Assembly (NCBI GenBank): GCA_944380285.1
Contig: CALWGZ010000001.1
Coordinates: 169,613 to 233,612 of the forward strand
Reading direction: 5' to 3'
Origin: an uncultured Christensenellaceae bacterium
Lineage (GTDB): Bacteria; Bacillota; Clostridia; Christensenellales; UBA3700
DNA: 64,000 nucleotides
Below, one piece after another: positions 35,221 through 43,826 of this stretch. The position numbers and the translations under genes are program-made. Below the pieces are notes generated by a model. The model made no database searches and was not told where the DNA came from. It worked only from the letters and a program-made list of their open reading frames with translations. Every line of letters starts with the position of its first letter. Positions within the stretch are counted from its first letter, which is position 1.

Positions 35221-35945
35221 GCGTCACCGCCGTCCGTGCCGGCATTGTCCGTGCCCTCCAAGCCGCCGTCCGTCGGAGCGTCGGGCTTTTCGCCCTCTTC
35301 CTCTCCGCGTCCGGAATCGGTTTCGTCGAACACGTCTTGCGTTATTTGCGGTTGCGCCGCGTCCGCGCGAGGCTGACTCGGCGGAGTCTTGACGTGGCGC
35401 GAGATCAGCGTGATCATGCAGCGGTACACCCATCTGAACAGCGGGTCGTAGAGACAGAAAAGCGCAAAACCGACCGCATACAGCACGGGGTACGTCCACT
35501 CAAATCCGAACAGCTCTATGTCGGCGACGACGACCTGCATCAATTGCAGGCACGCCCAAAACATCAAGAAGAAATATCCTATCTTGACAAGAGTTATGAT
35601 GACGATCTTCGCCCACTTTGGCAGCTTGGGGAACTCGTAAAACTTGAAGTCGAGAAGCCACATCACGACCGTGTACGGTCCGAACAAAAGGATGAAAGGC
35701 AATGCCTGAATGTTGACTGTGAAAAAGCCTATCAAAGCCGCGCTGACGTACGCGAGCAACGCGCCGCCCCAATATCCGCGCGTCAGCGGCAAGGCGACAA
35801 AGAGCGCCGCGACCACGTTGAGCGCGACGCTGACAGGCACATATGCCTGCACGACGACGGCGATCGCCGCCATAGCGCAACCAACCGCGGACAGCGCGAT
35901 CATCTCGCTGCGGCGACGTGTATTCGCTGTCCTTCCGCGTCTCAT
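35217..35945 (-). CDS. Integral membrane protein with acidic C-terminal tail
   Basis: 242 residues: basic N-terminus, five to six transmembrane helices (15-175), then a polar tail rich in Asp, Glu, Gly (DETDSGRGEEEGEKPDAPTD). The helix pattern faintly resembles ECF substrate-binding subunits, but no signature is seen, so function is left open. Starts 1 nt after the J-like gene stop. Met15 is an alternative start. Confidence 0.75.
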   Translation of the reverse strand: MRRGRTANTRRRSEMIALSAVGCAMAAIAVVVQAYVPVSVALNVVAALFVALPLTRGYWGGALLAYVSAALIGFFTVNIQALPFILLFGPYTVVMWLLDFKFYEFPKLPKWAKIVIITLVKIGYFFLMFWACLQLMQVVVADIELFGFEWTYPVLYAVGFALFCLYDPLFRWVYRCMITLISRHVKTPPSQPRADAAQPQITQDVFDETDSGRGEEEGEKPDAPTDGGLEGTDNAGTDGGDA

Positions 35946-35946
35946 G

Positions 35947-36606
35947 TCAGCAGCAGGGGATCAGGTCTCCCCCCATGCACTCGCAGCAGCAATCGCAGCA
36001 GATCAGCGTCGAGCATGTGTTGCAGCAAGCGTCGAGACTGCTCGACCCGCCGTTCGCCGGACGGGTGTATCCGCCGCGCGTGTCGGCATAGCCGCCGCGC
36101 GCCTGCTGTTGCTGTCCCGCCGCGCCGCCCTGCGCCGCGCCACTGTTCGCGCCCGACAGCATGTCGACAATGCGCTTGTAGGTGCGTTGAAACTTCTCGT
36201 TGTTCGGCTCGAGCGCGAGCGCGATCTCGAGCTGGTTCTTGCTCTCGGTGTGCCAATTGCGGCGATAGTAGATCTGCGCCTGCATGTAGTGCCACTCGCC
36301 GTCGCGAGGCTCGACCTTGTCGAGCGCGTCCTGTGCGTCGTCGAGCTTGCCCTCTTTGATCAAAGCCTCGACGTGTTTGAGCACGTTGCCGAAATCGGAG
36401 ATCTTGACGCGGTCTTGCAGATCTTCCAGACAGTCGTTGTACGCCTGGTCGAGCTCGGTCAGCTTGCGCGCCGCCCTCGCCCCCTCTTCGCCCTCGGCAA
36501 AGCACTTCTCCTCATACTCCTTGCGGAGAGCGCGATAGGCGTCCTCGACTTGCTGTTGGGTCGCGTCGTCTTTAAGTCCCAAGATCAAATACGGGTCCTT
36601 TTGCAC
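35947..36606 (-). CDS. Degenerate J-domain/TPR protein with Cys-rich tail
   Basis: 219 residues. Residues 1-65 look like a J domain (DPYLILGLKDDATQQQVEDAYRALRKEY) but the HPD tripeptide that stimulates DnaK is absent. A TPR-like helical stretch follows (about 70-145; HYMQAQIYYRRNWHTESKNQLEIALALEPNNEKFQ), then a Gly/Gln-rich linker and a tail with 11 cysteines in the last 26 residues, suggestive of metal binding or disulfides. Overlaps the end of the DUF5685 gene by 22 bp. Confidence 0.78.
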   Translation of the reverse strand: MQKDPYLILGLKDDATQQQVEDAYRALRKEYEEKCFAEGEEGARAARKLTELDQAYNDCLEDLQDRVKISDFGNVLKHVEALIKEGKLDDAQDALDKVEPRDGEWHYMQAQIYYRRNWHTESKNQLEIALALEPNNEKFQRTYKRIVDMLSGANSGAAQGGAAGQQQQARGGYADTRGGYTRPANGGSSSLDACCNTCSTLICCDCCCECMGGDLIPCC

Positions 36607-37457
36607 TTGGTCGTCCTCCTTAACAATTCTGCGGTCTTTTCTCTGAGACCGTACCAGATGATATTCGTGATCACACCTTCGAACGCTTTGAGCTCGACCT
36701 TGTCAAACGCTTCGTTCACCCCTCGATAGCTGTCCTCGAGAGCGAATGTGATCATATCCTTGCGGTCGGCAAGGAAAGTCGCCCTGTCCTTGAAGTCATA
36801 CCCGACCAGCATGCAGTTGTATTCGCCCTTTTTGGCGTCCTCTTCGACGTCGTCGATCGCATCGGCGAAGTAGACCCACTTGCCGAGACAATACATCATC
36901 TCTCCGATCGCTTCTTGATAGTCGTCGCCCAAGATCAAGCGCGTACATTCCTTCATCATCTCGGCAAACGGATGCGCCGCGATGTCGAGCGAAGCGCAGC
37001 CTTCTCTCTCTCTTTCGGCAAGCTCGCGGTAGCCCTTTTCGACCGCGGCGGCGACCTCGGGCATCGCCTTGCACGCCTTGCGATAGTGGCGTTTTATCAT
37101 CACAGAGTCCAAAATTCTGCGCGCGACTCCGCCCTTGTCCTCGATGTCGTCGACGACCTTCCAATGTCCCAAGATGGTGTTGAGATTCATCGCGTCGATC
37201 ATGCTGCGGTCGACGGCGACGACCGACTTTTTGCGCACCGGATTGAGTATGCACACCTCGTTGCGGATCTCGACCTGCTCGCCTCTGACCGCGTGCAGCA
37301 GCGCCGCAAAAAAGGTCATGTCGTAGTTGGTGAAAAAGCGCATCGACTGCGAGCACTTTTTGCCGATCGTCTTGCACAAGCCGCAATAGAACGCACGATA
37401 CATCGTGAAGTCCTTGATGAACATGTTGGGCTTGTCGGGGACGACGTATCCGAACAT
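36585..37457 (-). CDS. DUF5685 family protein
   Basis: 290 residues. The start MFGYVVPDKPNMFIKDFTMYRAFYCGLCKTIGK matches the DUF5685 family pattern (GYV.P.KP...Y.A.YCGLCK), found in Clostridia beside a J-domain-like gene as here. All-helical; function unknown. The ATG shares one base with the trpS stop (TGATG). Confidence 0.8.
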   Translation of the reverse strand: MFGYVVPDKPNMFIKDFTMYRAFYCGLCKTIGKKCSQSMRFFTNYDMTFFAALLHAVRGEQVEIRNEVCILNPVRKKSVVAVDRSMIDAMNLNTILGHWKVVDDIEDKGGVARRILDSVMIKRHYRKACKAMPEVAAAVEKGYRELAEREREGCASLDIAAHPFAEMMKECTRLILGDDYQEAIGEMMYCLGKWVYFADAIDDVEEDAKKGEYNCMLVGYDFKDRATFLADRKDMITFALEDSYRGVNEAFDKVELKAFEGVITNIIWYGLREKTAELLRRTTKCKRTRI

Positions 37458-38455
37458 CAGAGCACCAATCCTATCTTTGTCTTGACCTCTTTGAGTGTCT
37501 CGCCGGCGATCCTCGATGCTCTCATTGCGCCGAACGCCGCGATCGACAGCAGTCTGTCAGGCTCCGCCATCAGCGAATCGTACTTTTCGCGGAAGGGGCG
37601 AAGCATCTCGACGACCGCCTCGGCGCACGCGACTTTGAGATGTCCGTACATCTTGCCGACAAAGCGCTCCACTTCCTCTTCTATGCTCTTGCCCTCGGCG
37701 GCAGCCAAAATGCTGAGCAGATTGCTCACTCCCGGCTTGTTTTCGGGATCGAAGACGATCTCGGAGCCGCTGTCGGTGACCGCGCGCTTGATCTTTTTGG
37801 AGATCTCGTCCGCGCTGTCGAGCACGCTTATCACCGCGTTGGGGTTGGGGTCGGACTTGCTCATCTTGACGGTCGGCTCTTGAAGGCTCATGATCTTCGC
37901 GCCCGTCTTGGTCAGCCTGCCCTCGGGGATGACGAAAGTGTCGCCGTAGATGTTGTTGAACCTCTCGGCGATGTCGCGCGCGATCTCGATGTGCTGCATC
38001 TGATCGACGCCGACGGGCACCGCGTCCGTCTTGTAGAGCAAAATGTCCGCCGCCATCAGCACCGGATAGTCCATCAAGCCCATATTGATGTTGTCGGCGT
38101 GCTTTGCGGACTTGTCCTTGAATTGGGTCATCCTGTTCATCTCGCCGACATAGGTGTAGCAATTGAGCAGCCATGCAAGCTCCGCATGCTCGTGGACGTG
38201 CGACTGAATGTAGAGCACGCTCTTTAGGGGGTCGATGCCCGCCGCGAGCAAAAGAGCGAGAAAGCTCATCGTGTTGCCGTGCAATTTTTGCGGCTCCTGC
38301 CTCACGGTGATCGTATGCAGGTCGGCAAGCGCGAAGATGCACTCGTTGCCGCCATCCGCCTGTATCGCACGCCAATTATTTACCGCGCCGATATAGTTGC
38401 CGAGGGTCATGATGCCCGAGGGCTGGATCGCACTGTAAATAACCTTCTTTTTCAT
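37457..38455 (-). CDS. trpS: Tryptophanyl-tRNA synthetase
   Basis: 332 residues, class I synthetase. SAIQPSGIMTLGNYIGA carries the HIGH-equivalent TLGNYIGA and VKMSKSDPN the KMSKS loop. SD AAGGAGA before the ATG. No T-box or leader peptide precedes it, unlike trpB. Heads the operon trpS-DUF5685-J-like-membrane protein-DUF3810. Confidence 0.96.
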   Translation of the reverse strand: MKKKVIYSAIQPSGIMTLGNYIGAVNNWRAIQADGGNECIFALADLHTITVRQEPQKLHGNTMSFLALLLAAGIDPLKSVLYIQSHVHEHAELAWLLNCYTYVGEMNRMTQFKDKSAKHADNINMGLMDYPVLMAADILLYKTDAVPVGVDQMQHIEIARDIAERFNNIYGDTFVIPEGRLTKTGAKIMSLQEPTVKMSKSDPNPNAVISVLDSADEISKKIKRAVTDSGSEIVFDPENKPGVSNLLSILAAAEGKSIEEEVERFVGKMYGHLKVACAEAVVEMLRPFREKYDSLMAEPDRLLSIAAFGAMRASRIAGETLKEVKTKIGLVL

Positions 38456-38487
38456 TTCCGTCTCCTTTATTTTGACCGTTTTGCGAT

Positions 38488-38516
38488 ATTATATCATATT
38501 GCGCGCGCAAAGTAAA
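38488..38516 (-). promoter_or_regulatory. Promoter of the trpS operon
   Basis: TTTACT (38511-38516), 17 bp, TATAAT (38488-38493). Confidence 0.82.
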
Positions 38517-38643
38517 CAAAAAGCGGTCGCGACAAGCTGCGGTTTTCGACGATATTATAGCGCCGAATGGTTAAAACGCCGTTAAAGTGCGGCCAAACGA
38601 TGAAAATCGCGCCCCGTTCCCCTCACAACGGACAAATTCGCCC

Positions 38644-38672
38644 TTTACATCCCGCGCGTTTTGCGATATAAT
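38644..38672 (+). promoter_or_regulatory. Promoter of dgt
   Basis: TTTACA (38644-38649), 17 bp, TATAAT (38667-38672), 6 nt, ATG. Predicted start of transcription coincides with the ATG. Confidence 0.82.
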
Positions 38673-38678
38673 TGAAGT

Positions 38679-39683
38679 ATGATCGATTGCAAACAGGCGG
38701 TCTTTGACCGCGAAGAGATGTTTTTGAGCAAGTACGCTTGCAAGTCCAAGGATACGCGCGGCAGGGTCGCCCCCCTCGCGCCGTGCCCCATGCGCACCGA
38801 GTTCGTCCGCGACCGCGACCGCATAATTCACTCCAAGGCGTTCCGCCGTCTCAAACACAAGACGCAGGTCTTCATCTCCCCCGAGGGCGACCACTACCGC
38901 ACGCGCCTCACCCATACGCTCGAAGTCGCGCAAATTGCGCGCTCGGTCGCAAGGGCGCTCCGTCTCAACGAGGACCTCACCGAGGCGATCGCGCTCGGTC
39001 ACGACCTCGGGCATACCCCTTTCGGCCACGCCGGCGAGCGCGTGCTCGACGGACTGATCGAGGGCGGCTTCCGCCACAACGAACAGAGCCTGCGCGTCGT
39101 CGAACTGCTCGAAAACGACGGCAAAGGACTCAACCTCACCTACGAAGTGCGCGACGGCATCCTCCACCACAAGTTCGACGGCACCCCCTGCACTCTCGAG
39201 GGCGAAGTCGTCAAATTCGCCGACCGCTGCGCGTATATCAATCACGACATCGAGGACGCGATCTCCGCCGGCATCCTCACCGCGGACGACCTGCCGCGCG
39301 ACTGCGTCGCCGTGCTGGGCGACACGAAGAGCGGCCGTATCAACGCGATGATCACCGACCTTGTCGAGACAAGCTACGACCGCCCCTACGTCAAACAATC
39401 GGACGAGTTCCGCGAGGCGACACTCAAATTGCATTCCTTCATGTTCGACAGCGTCTACACCAATCCCGTCGCAAAGGGGGAAGAAAAAAAGACGCTCGAC
39501 ATGCTCAAATTGCTGTTCGAGCACTTTTGCGCCCACCCCGAAAAATTGCCCGACTTCTTCCGCGATTTGCTCGACGACTATCCTCTCGACAGAGTCGTCG
39601 GGGACTATATCGCGAGTTTTACGGACAGATACGCGGTGAGGGTTTTTTCTTCCATCTTCATCCCCCTCGGCTGGAATACTTGA
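38679..39683 (+). CDS. dgt: dGTPase-like HD phosphohydrolase
   Basis: 334 residues. HD motif residues His79 (TRLTHTLEVAQIA) and His108-Asp109 (ALGHDLGHTPFGHAGE) with RRLKHKTQVF and the typical N-terminus ending SRGR-like TRGRVAP. Hydrolyses dNTPs to nucleoside and triphosphate in relatives. The homologous N-terminus argues that the ATG at 38679 is real although no SD exists and the -10 box is 6 nt away, so the mRNA should be leaderless. Confidence 0.9.
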   Translation: MIDCKQAVFDREEMFLSKYACKSKDTRGRVAPLAPCPMRTEFVRDRDRIIHSKAFRRLKHKTQVFISPEGDHYRTRLTHTLEVAQIARSVARALRLNEDLTEAIALGHDLGHTPFGHAGERVLDGLIEGGFRHNEQSLRVVELLENDGKGLNLTYEVRDGILHHKFDGTPCTLEGEVVKFADRCAYINHDIEDAISAGILTADDLPRDCVAVLGDTKSGRINAMITDLVETSYDRPYVKQSDEFREATLKLHSFMFDSVYTNPVAKGEEKKTLDMLKLLFEHFCAHPEKLPDFFRDLLDDYPLDRVVGDYIASFTDRYAVRVFSSIFIPLGWNT

Positions 39684-39828
39684 TCGCGGATAAGCGTCGC
39701 ATAGCTTTGTCGCGTTTGCGTTTTTCTTGCTCCTGTACATAAAGTACACTCGCTGCGATAAAGCCGCACGCTCCTCGCTCTGCTCGCTTCTCCGCGGTCA
39801 AGCTGTTTAACTTTAAGATACGCGTAAT
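39684..39828. other. Intergenic region after dgt
   Basis: Contains the palindrome GTACTTTATGTAC and purine-rich GCGAGCAGAGCGAGGAGC-like repeats (minus strand); no gene and no clear terminator for dgt was found. Confidence 0.4.
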
Positions 39829-40150
39829 TTTTGTCAAGCAACTGTGATCATAATTTTTCGATTTTGCAATGCTTTTTACCAAGCGCGAGTGAAAAGCTTA
39901 TAATTCGCTTCTTGGCGTCACGGGTTTTCCCTACTGTCGCTTGATACAAAGCCAACTTTGCGCACTTCGTGCGCCGGGCTTTTGAGGGGGTAAACGCAAT
40001 GCTTGGTTCGCTTGAACATAATTTAAGATCAGCGTAGTTTTTGTCAAGAGATTGTGTACATATTTTTTCAAAAAACTTTAGTATCGATGAATTACGCTTG
40101 ATTTTTGGACGTTATCCTTATCAAGAGGTTGAGTACATCTTTTTTCAAAA
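39829..40150. repeat. Three promoter-like repeats (minus strand)
   Basis: Copies at about 39829-39866, 40032-40070 and 40111-40150 share the + strand pattern TTTTGTCAAGAG(G/A)TTG.GTACAT.TTTTTTCAAAAAA; a fourth copy at 30335-30372 contains the -35 of the 21-residue peptide gene. The first two also share the 20 bp after TTGACA (AAAA.TACGC..ATCTTAAA). They may be orphan promoters or remnants of duplicated small genes. The stretch 39890-40020 holds a hairpin GCGCAC/GTGCGC and no supported gene. Confidence 0.6.
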
Positions 40151-40174
40151 AAAGATTGGCAATGCTTTCAGCTT

Positions 40175-40237
40175 TTAGCTTTTCTTGCAAGTAGGGGCAA
40201 TACCCTCTGCGGTCATAGCCGCACTCTTTATCCTCAT
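40175..40237 (-). CDS. Possible 20-residue peptide
   Basis: Starts MRIKSAAMTA and ends PTCKKS; SD AAGGAG 8 nt before the ATG. The sequence overlaps a piece related to the core of element C (CAATACCCTCTGCGGTC), and the SD lies in a repeated unit GGCTCGGTACGT..GAGCAG..AAGGAG that recurs at about 40500-40560. Either a small gene carried by the repeat or chance. Confidence 0.3.
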   Translation of the reverse strand: MRIKSAAMTAEGIAPTCKKS

Positions 40238-40284
40238 AAAAAGTGCTCCTTGTCTGCTCATCAACGTACCGAGCCAAAAAATAG

Positions 40285-40480
40285 ACCGCGCAAGCCGGGC
40301 AAGCTGTGCCCGGCGGTGAAATGTCTGCGCTGTCGCGCAAACATGAAATACGGCGGTCGTTTGACCGCCGCGTGAAATGCTTGCGCATCGCGCAAGCGTG
40401 AAATGTTGCCTTTGGCAACGCTGAGGAAGCGCGCTGTCATCGCGCGCTTATGCTTGTTACGGCATAGAACCAAGCCCAAA
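40285..40480. repeat. Hairpin array copy near ilvE
   Basis: Same series of hairpins and ATTTCAC linkers as at 31 kb, with small compensated changes (GCTTGCGC-GAT-GCGCAAGC, GTTGCC-AAA-GGCAAC). Flanked on both sides by AAAAATAGACCGCGCAA rather than the AAGGGCG.GG flank of the 31-kb copies. Confidence 0.85.
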
Positions 40481-40563
40481 AATAGACCGCGCAACGGGCA
40501 GGTGAGCAAGCCGACAATTAAATCACTCCTTTCCTGCCCGTCGACGTACCGAGCCTAAAAATA

Positions 40564-40776
40564 GACCGCGCAACGGTTACGAAGACGCGCCGAAAGAAAA
40601 GGACGACAATTTTGCCGTCCTTTTTCTTTCGGTTTAGTTTTGAGTGAGAGATTTTCCGCTCAGACAAGTCGCATCCCCGCAGCTCAATACCCTCTGCGGT
40701 CTTAGCAAGGGGTAAGACGCAGTATGAGCGGAAAAGATCCGCTCAAAACCGCGTCTTCGTGACCGCTTGCGCGGTC
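40564..40776. other. Structured stop-codon element C (at ilvE)
   Basis: Basal arms 40564-40588 and 40751-40776 (core ACGAAGACGC/GCGTCTTCGT); terminator-like hairpin CCGAAAGAAAAGGACG/CGTCCTTTTTCTTTCGG; P1 GTTTTGAG (40637-40644) with CTCAAAAC (40742-40749); P2 TTTTCCGCTCA (40652-40662) with TGAGCGGAAAA (40725-40735); core with GCTCAATACCC and CTTAGCAAG. Stems are unrelated in sequence to those of A and B but pair perfectly. The right arm covers the ilvE stop codon. Confidence 0.78.
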
Positions 40777-41830
40777 AACACACTTCCGTTACCCAGCCGA
40801 ATTCGTCCGGTTCTTTCTCCTGTTGTATGCCGGTGATCTTGTCGTACAGGAAGGACGTGACCTCGCCCATCTTGCCGCCGCCGACGACCATGTCTTTGCC
40901 GCGATAGCCGATCACGCCGACAGGCGAGATGACCGCCGCGGTGCCGGAACCGAAGCTCTCTTTGAGCGTACCGTTGTTGTATGCCTCGACGATCTCGTCC
41001 ATCGAGATGCGGCGCTCGCTGACCTTGTAGCCGTACTTTTTGAGCACTTGGATGCAGCTGTTGCGCGTGATGCCGGGCAAGATGCTGCCGACAAGCGCGG
41101 GGGTGACGACCTCGTCGCCGATCACAAAGAAGATGTTCATCGAACCGACCTCTTCGACATACTTATGCTCTTTGCCGTCGAGCCAAAGCGCCTGGTCGTA
41201 GCCCTTTTGGTTGGCGATCTCACCGCCCATCAGCGAGCACGCGTAATTGCCGGCGCACTTCGCCTCGCCCGTGCCGCCGATGAACGCGCGCACAAGCGTC
41301 TCTTCGACCATGATCTTGGTCGGCTCAAGCCCGTTGGCGTAGTACGACCCGACCGGCGAGAGAATGATGCAGAAGGTGTACTTGTGGCTGGCGTGCACGC
41401 CGAGCACCTCTTCGTTGGCGAACATGAACGGACGGATGTAGAGCGCGGTGCCGGGAAGCGTCGGGATCCAATCCTTCTCCAATTTGAGCAATTCGAACAG
41501 CGCCGCCTTGACGACCTTGGCGTCGAACTCGGGCATGCACATGCGCTTGGCGGAGTTGTTCATGCGGACGAAGTTGTCGTCGATGCGGAAGACCGTGATC
41601 TTGCCTTCGGCGTTCTTGTACGCCTTCGCGCCCTCGAAGATGCTCTGCGCATAGTGGAGCACGTTGGTCGCCGGCGCCATCGCAAACGGCGCATACGGCA
41701 CGATCTCCGGCTCGCCCCACTTGCCGCCCTCGTATGTCATCACCAACATGTGGTCGGTGAAATACTTGCCGAACCCGAGCTTGGAGAAGTCGGGTTTTTG
41801 CTTCAATGTTGCAGCTTTGGTTATCTTCAT
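40775..41830 (-). CDS. ilvE: Branched-chain amino acid aminotransferase
   Basis: 351 residues, fold-type IV PLP enzyme of the eukaryote-like BCAT group (LGFGKYFTDHMLVMTYEGGKWGEPEIVPY, HYAQSIFEGAKAY, GEAKCAGNYACSL with PLP Lys, GSGTAAVISPVG). Last step of Leu/Ile/Val synthesis. SD AGAGGTG before the ATG. Follows tyrS and yigZ in one operon, and carries element C at its stop, as leuA carries A. Confidence 0.94.
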   Translation of the reverse strand: MKITKAATLKQKPDFSKLGFGKYFTDHMLVMTYEGGKWGEPEIVPYAPFAMAPATNVLHYAQSIFEGAKAYKNAEGKITVFRIDDNFVRMNNSAKRMCMPEFDAKVVKAALFELLKLEKDWIPTLPGTALYIRPFMFANEEVLGVHASHKYTFCIILSPVGSYYANGLEPTKIMVEETLVRAFIGGTGEAKCAGNYACSLMGGEIANQKGYDQALWLDGKEHKYVEEVGSMNIFFVIGDEVVTPALVGSILPGITRNSCIQVLKKYGYKVSERRISMDEIVEAYNNGTLKESFGSGTAAVISPVGVIGYRGKDMVVGGGKMGEVTSFLYDKITGIQQEKEPDEFGWVTEVC

Positions 41831-41839
41831 AAAACACCT

Positions 41840-42487
41840 CTACAAGGTAATTGTTTTCGTGTTGTCGTAGCCGAAAAATTCGGTGCCCGTGTAGGTTATC
41901 CGCACATTTTTCGACGTCAGCGCCTGCATTGCCGTATCGAGCGCCGCCTTTGTCGCGAGCGGGATCGCAAAGCGCGTCGCGACCTCGTCCGAGTACTCGA
42001 TGCCGACGACCTCGCCGCCCGCTTTCGCTATCGCGCGCGCCACCGTCTCCGCCTGCGGATAGGGGCAGACCGCCGTGCCGAGCACGCTCTCGACAAAGCG
42101 TTTGAGCCCCGCCTCTTTGAGCGCGTCCGCGACGCATCCGGAATATGCCCCGACAAGCCCCGACGCACCCAATTTGACTCCGCCGAAGTATCGCGTGACG
42201 ACCGCGAGGGTCTTGCCGACGCCGAACTTTTTGAGCACCTCGAGCATGGGCAGCCCCGCCGTACCGGACGGCTCGCCGTCGTCGGAAAAGCGCTGGCAAA
42301 GCCCCGTCTCGTCGGCGATGTACGCGTAGCAATTGTGAGTCGCGTCCGAGTGCTTTTTGCGCACCGCGGCGATCGCCGCGACCGCGTCCTCTTCGCCCTC
42401 TACGCCTATGATCCTCGTGATGAAGCGCGACTTGCGGATGACCGTCTCCCTGACAAATTCGCCCTGCGCGCCGAGGTAGGATGTCAT
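41840..42487 (-). CDS. yigZ: YigZ/IMPACT family protein
   Basis: 215 residues. KSRFITRIIGVEGEEDAVAAIAAVRKKHSDATHNCYAYI, FSDDGEPSGTAGLPMLEVL and TRYFGGVKLGASGLVGAYS are the UPF0029 signatures; a C-terminal DUF1949 domain follows. Role uncertain in bacteria. ATG overlaps the tyrS stop (ATGA). Confidence 0.92.
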   Translation of the reverse strand: MTSYLGAQGEFVRETVIRKSRFITRIIGVEGEEDAVAAIAAVRKKHSDATHNCYAYIADETGLCQRFSDDGEPSGTAGLPMLEVLKKFGVGKTLAVVTRYFGGVKLGASGLVGAYSGCVADALKEAGLKRFVESVLGTAVCPYPQAETVARAIAKAGGEVVGIEYSDEVATRFAIPLATKAALDTAMQALTSKNVRITYTGTEFFGYDNTKTITL

Positions 42488-43692
42488 CCTCTCACTATGC
42501 GCGTGTGCGACTTCTTGCCCTTGTGCAGCACGACGCCCGACGCAAGACGCGCGTCGTCGACGCAATAGTCGAACGCGCTCACCTTTTCGTCGTCTATCCT
42601 GACGCCGCCGCCTGTGATCAATTGGCGCGCCTCGCTCTTGGACTTGCACACCTTGGCGGCGAGCATGATGTCGATGATGTTGTTGACGCCCGCCCCGACG
42701 GTGACGGTCGGCATCTCGCCGCCCTCTCCCCCGAACGCCGCGCGCGCCTGCGACATCGCCTTGTCCGCCTCTTCCTTGCCGTGAACGATCGCGGTGACCT
42801 CGTACGCCAGCCTCTCCTTGGCGGCGTTGATGCGTTCGTCGCGGTGCTTGCAAAGCTCGGCGATCTCGCCGAGGTCGACGAAGGTCAAAAGTTTGAGGCA
42901 CTTCTCGACGTCGTCGTCGGCGGTGTTGCGCCAATATTGGAAGAACTCGTACGGGGTCGTCTTGTTCGCGTCGAGCCAGACCGCGCCCTTTTGAGTCTTG
43001 CCCATCTTTTTGCCCTCGGACGTCGTCAGCAGCGTGAAAGTCATCGCGTACGCCTCGCCGCCCTCTTTGCGGCGGATCAGATCCGCGCCGGCGAGAATGT
43101 TCGACCATTGGTCGTCGCCGCCGCACTCCAGCTTGACGCCGCGCGTGCGGTAGAGATGCAAAAAGTCATAGCTCTGCATGAGCATATAGCTGAATTCGAG
43201 GAAGGACAAGCCCTTCTCCATACGCGTCTTGAAGCACTCGGCGGTCAACATCTTGTTGACCGAAAACGCCGAGCCGATCTCGCGCATGAAGTCGAGGAAT
43301 TTGAGCTGATCGAGCCATTCGGCGTTGTCGACGATGGTCGCGGCGTTTTCGCCCTCGAACGAGAGGAAGCGCGACATCTGCACCTTGAAGCACTCGACGT
43401 TGTGGCGGATGGTCTCGTCCGTCATCATCTTGCGCATGTCCGACCTTCCCGACGGATCGCCGATCTTGCCCGTGCCGCCGCCAATCAGAATGATGGGCTT
43501 GTGCCCCGCCTTTTGCATGTGGCTCATTGCCATAAGCGCAAGGAAGTGACCGACGTGCAGACTGTCCGCGGTCGGGTCGAAACCTATATAGAAAGACACG
43601 CTCTCCGAGCCGAGAAGTTTGTAGAGCTCCTCTTCGTAGACGACTTGCTTGACGAAGCCGCGCGCTTTGAGCGTATCCATTACGTTTGCCAT
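42484..43692 (-). CDS. tyrS: Tyrosyl-tRNA synthetase
   Basis: 402 residues. FDPTADSLHVGHFLAL (HIGH), GDDQWSNI, KKMGKTQKGAVWLD (KMSKS variant) and a C-terminal S4 domain (SEARQLITGGGVRIDDEKV). GGAGG 6 nt before the ATG at 43692; the longer frame upstream crosses the promoter and is rejected. Confidence 0.96.
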   Translation of the reverse strand: MANVMDTLKARGFVKQVVYEEELYKLLGSESVSFYIGFDPTADSLHVGHFLALMAMSHMQKAGHKPIILIGGGTGKIGDPSGRSDMRKMMTDETIRHNVECFKVQMSRFLSFEGENAATIVDNAEWLDQLKFLDFMREIGSAFSVNKMLTAECFKTRMEKGLSFLEFSYMLMQSYDFLHLYRTRGVKLECGGDDQWSNILAGADLIRRKEGGEAYAMTFTLLTTSEGKKMGKTQKGAVWLDANKTTPYEFFQYWRNTADDDVEKCLKLLTFVDLGEIAELCKHRDERINAAKERLAYEVTAIVHGKEEADKAMSQARAAFGGEGGEMPTVTVGAGVNNIIDIMLAAKVCKSKSEARQLITGGGVRIDDEKVSAFDYCVDDARLASGVVLHKGKKSHTRIVRG

Positions 43693-43717
43693 AAAAAACC
43701 TCCGAACGTTTGAAAAT

Positions 43718-43746
43718 ATTATAATACTATGCGCGCGATAAGTAAA
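43718..43746 (-). promoter_or_regulatory. Promoter of tyrS-yigZ-ilvE
   Basis: TTTACT (43741-43746), 17 bp, TATAAT (43718-43723). No T-box is present in the 25-nt leader. Confidence 0.8.
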
Positions 43747-43826
43747 GCGATATTTCGCTTTTTGCGCGCCTTGCGCCGCGATGATTATTTCGGCGCGCTC
43801 CGCGCACGCTATATTCGGAGGAAAAT

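Noticed and set aside
39605..39841. Minus-strand frame behind the promoter-like repeat at 39.83 kb
   Set aside because: It runs antisense into the end of dgt and has no SD near its ATG.
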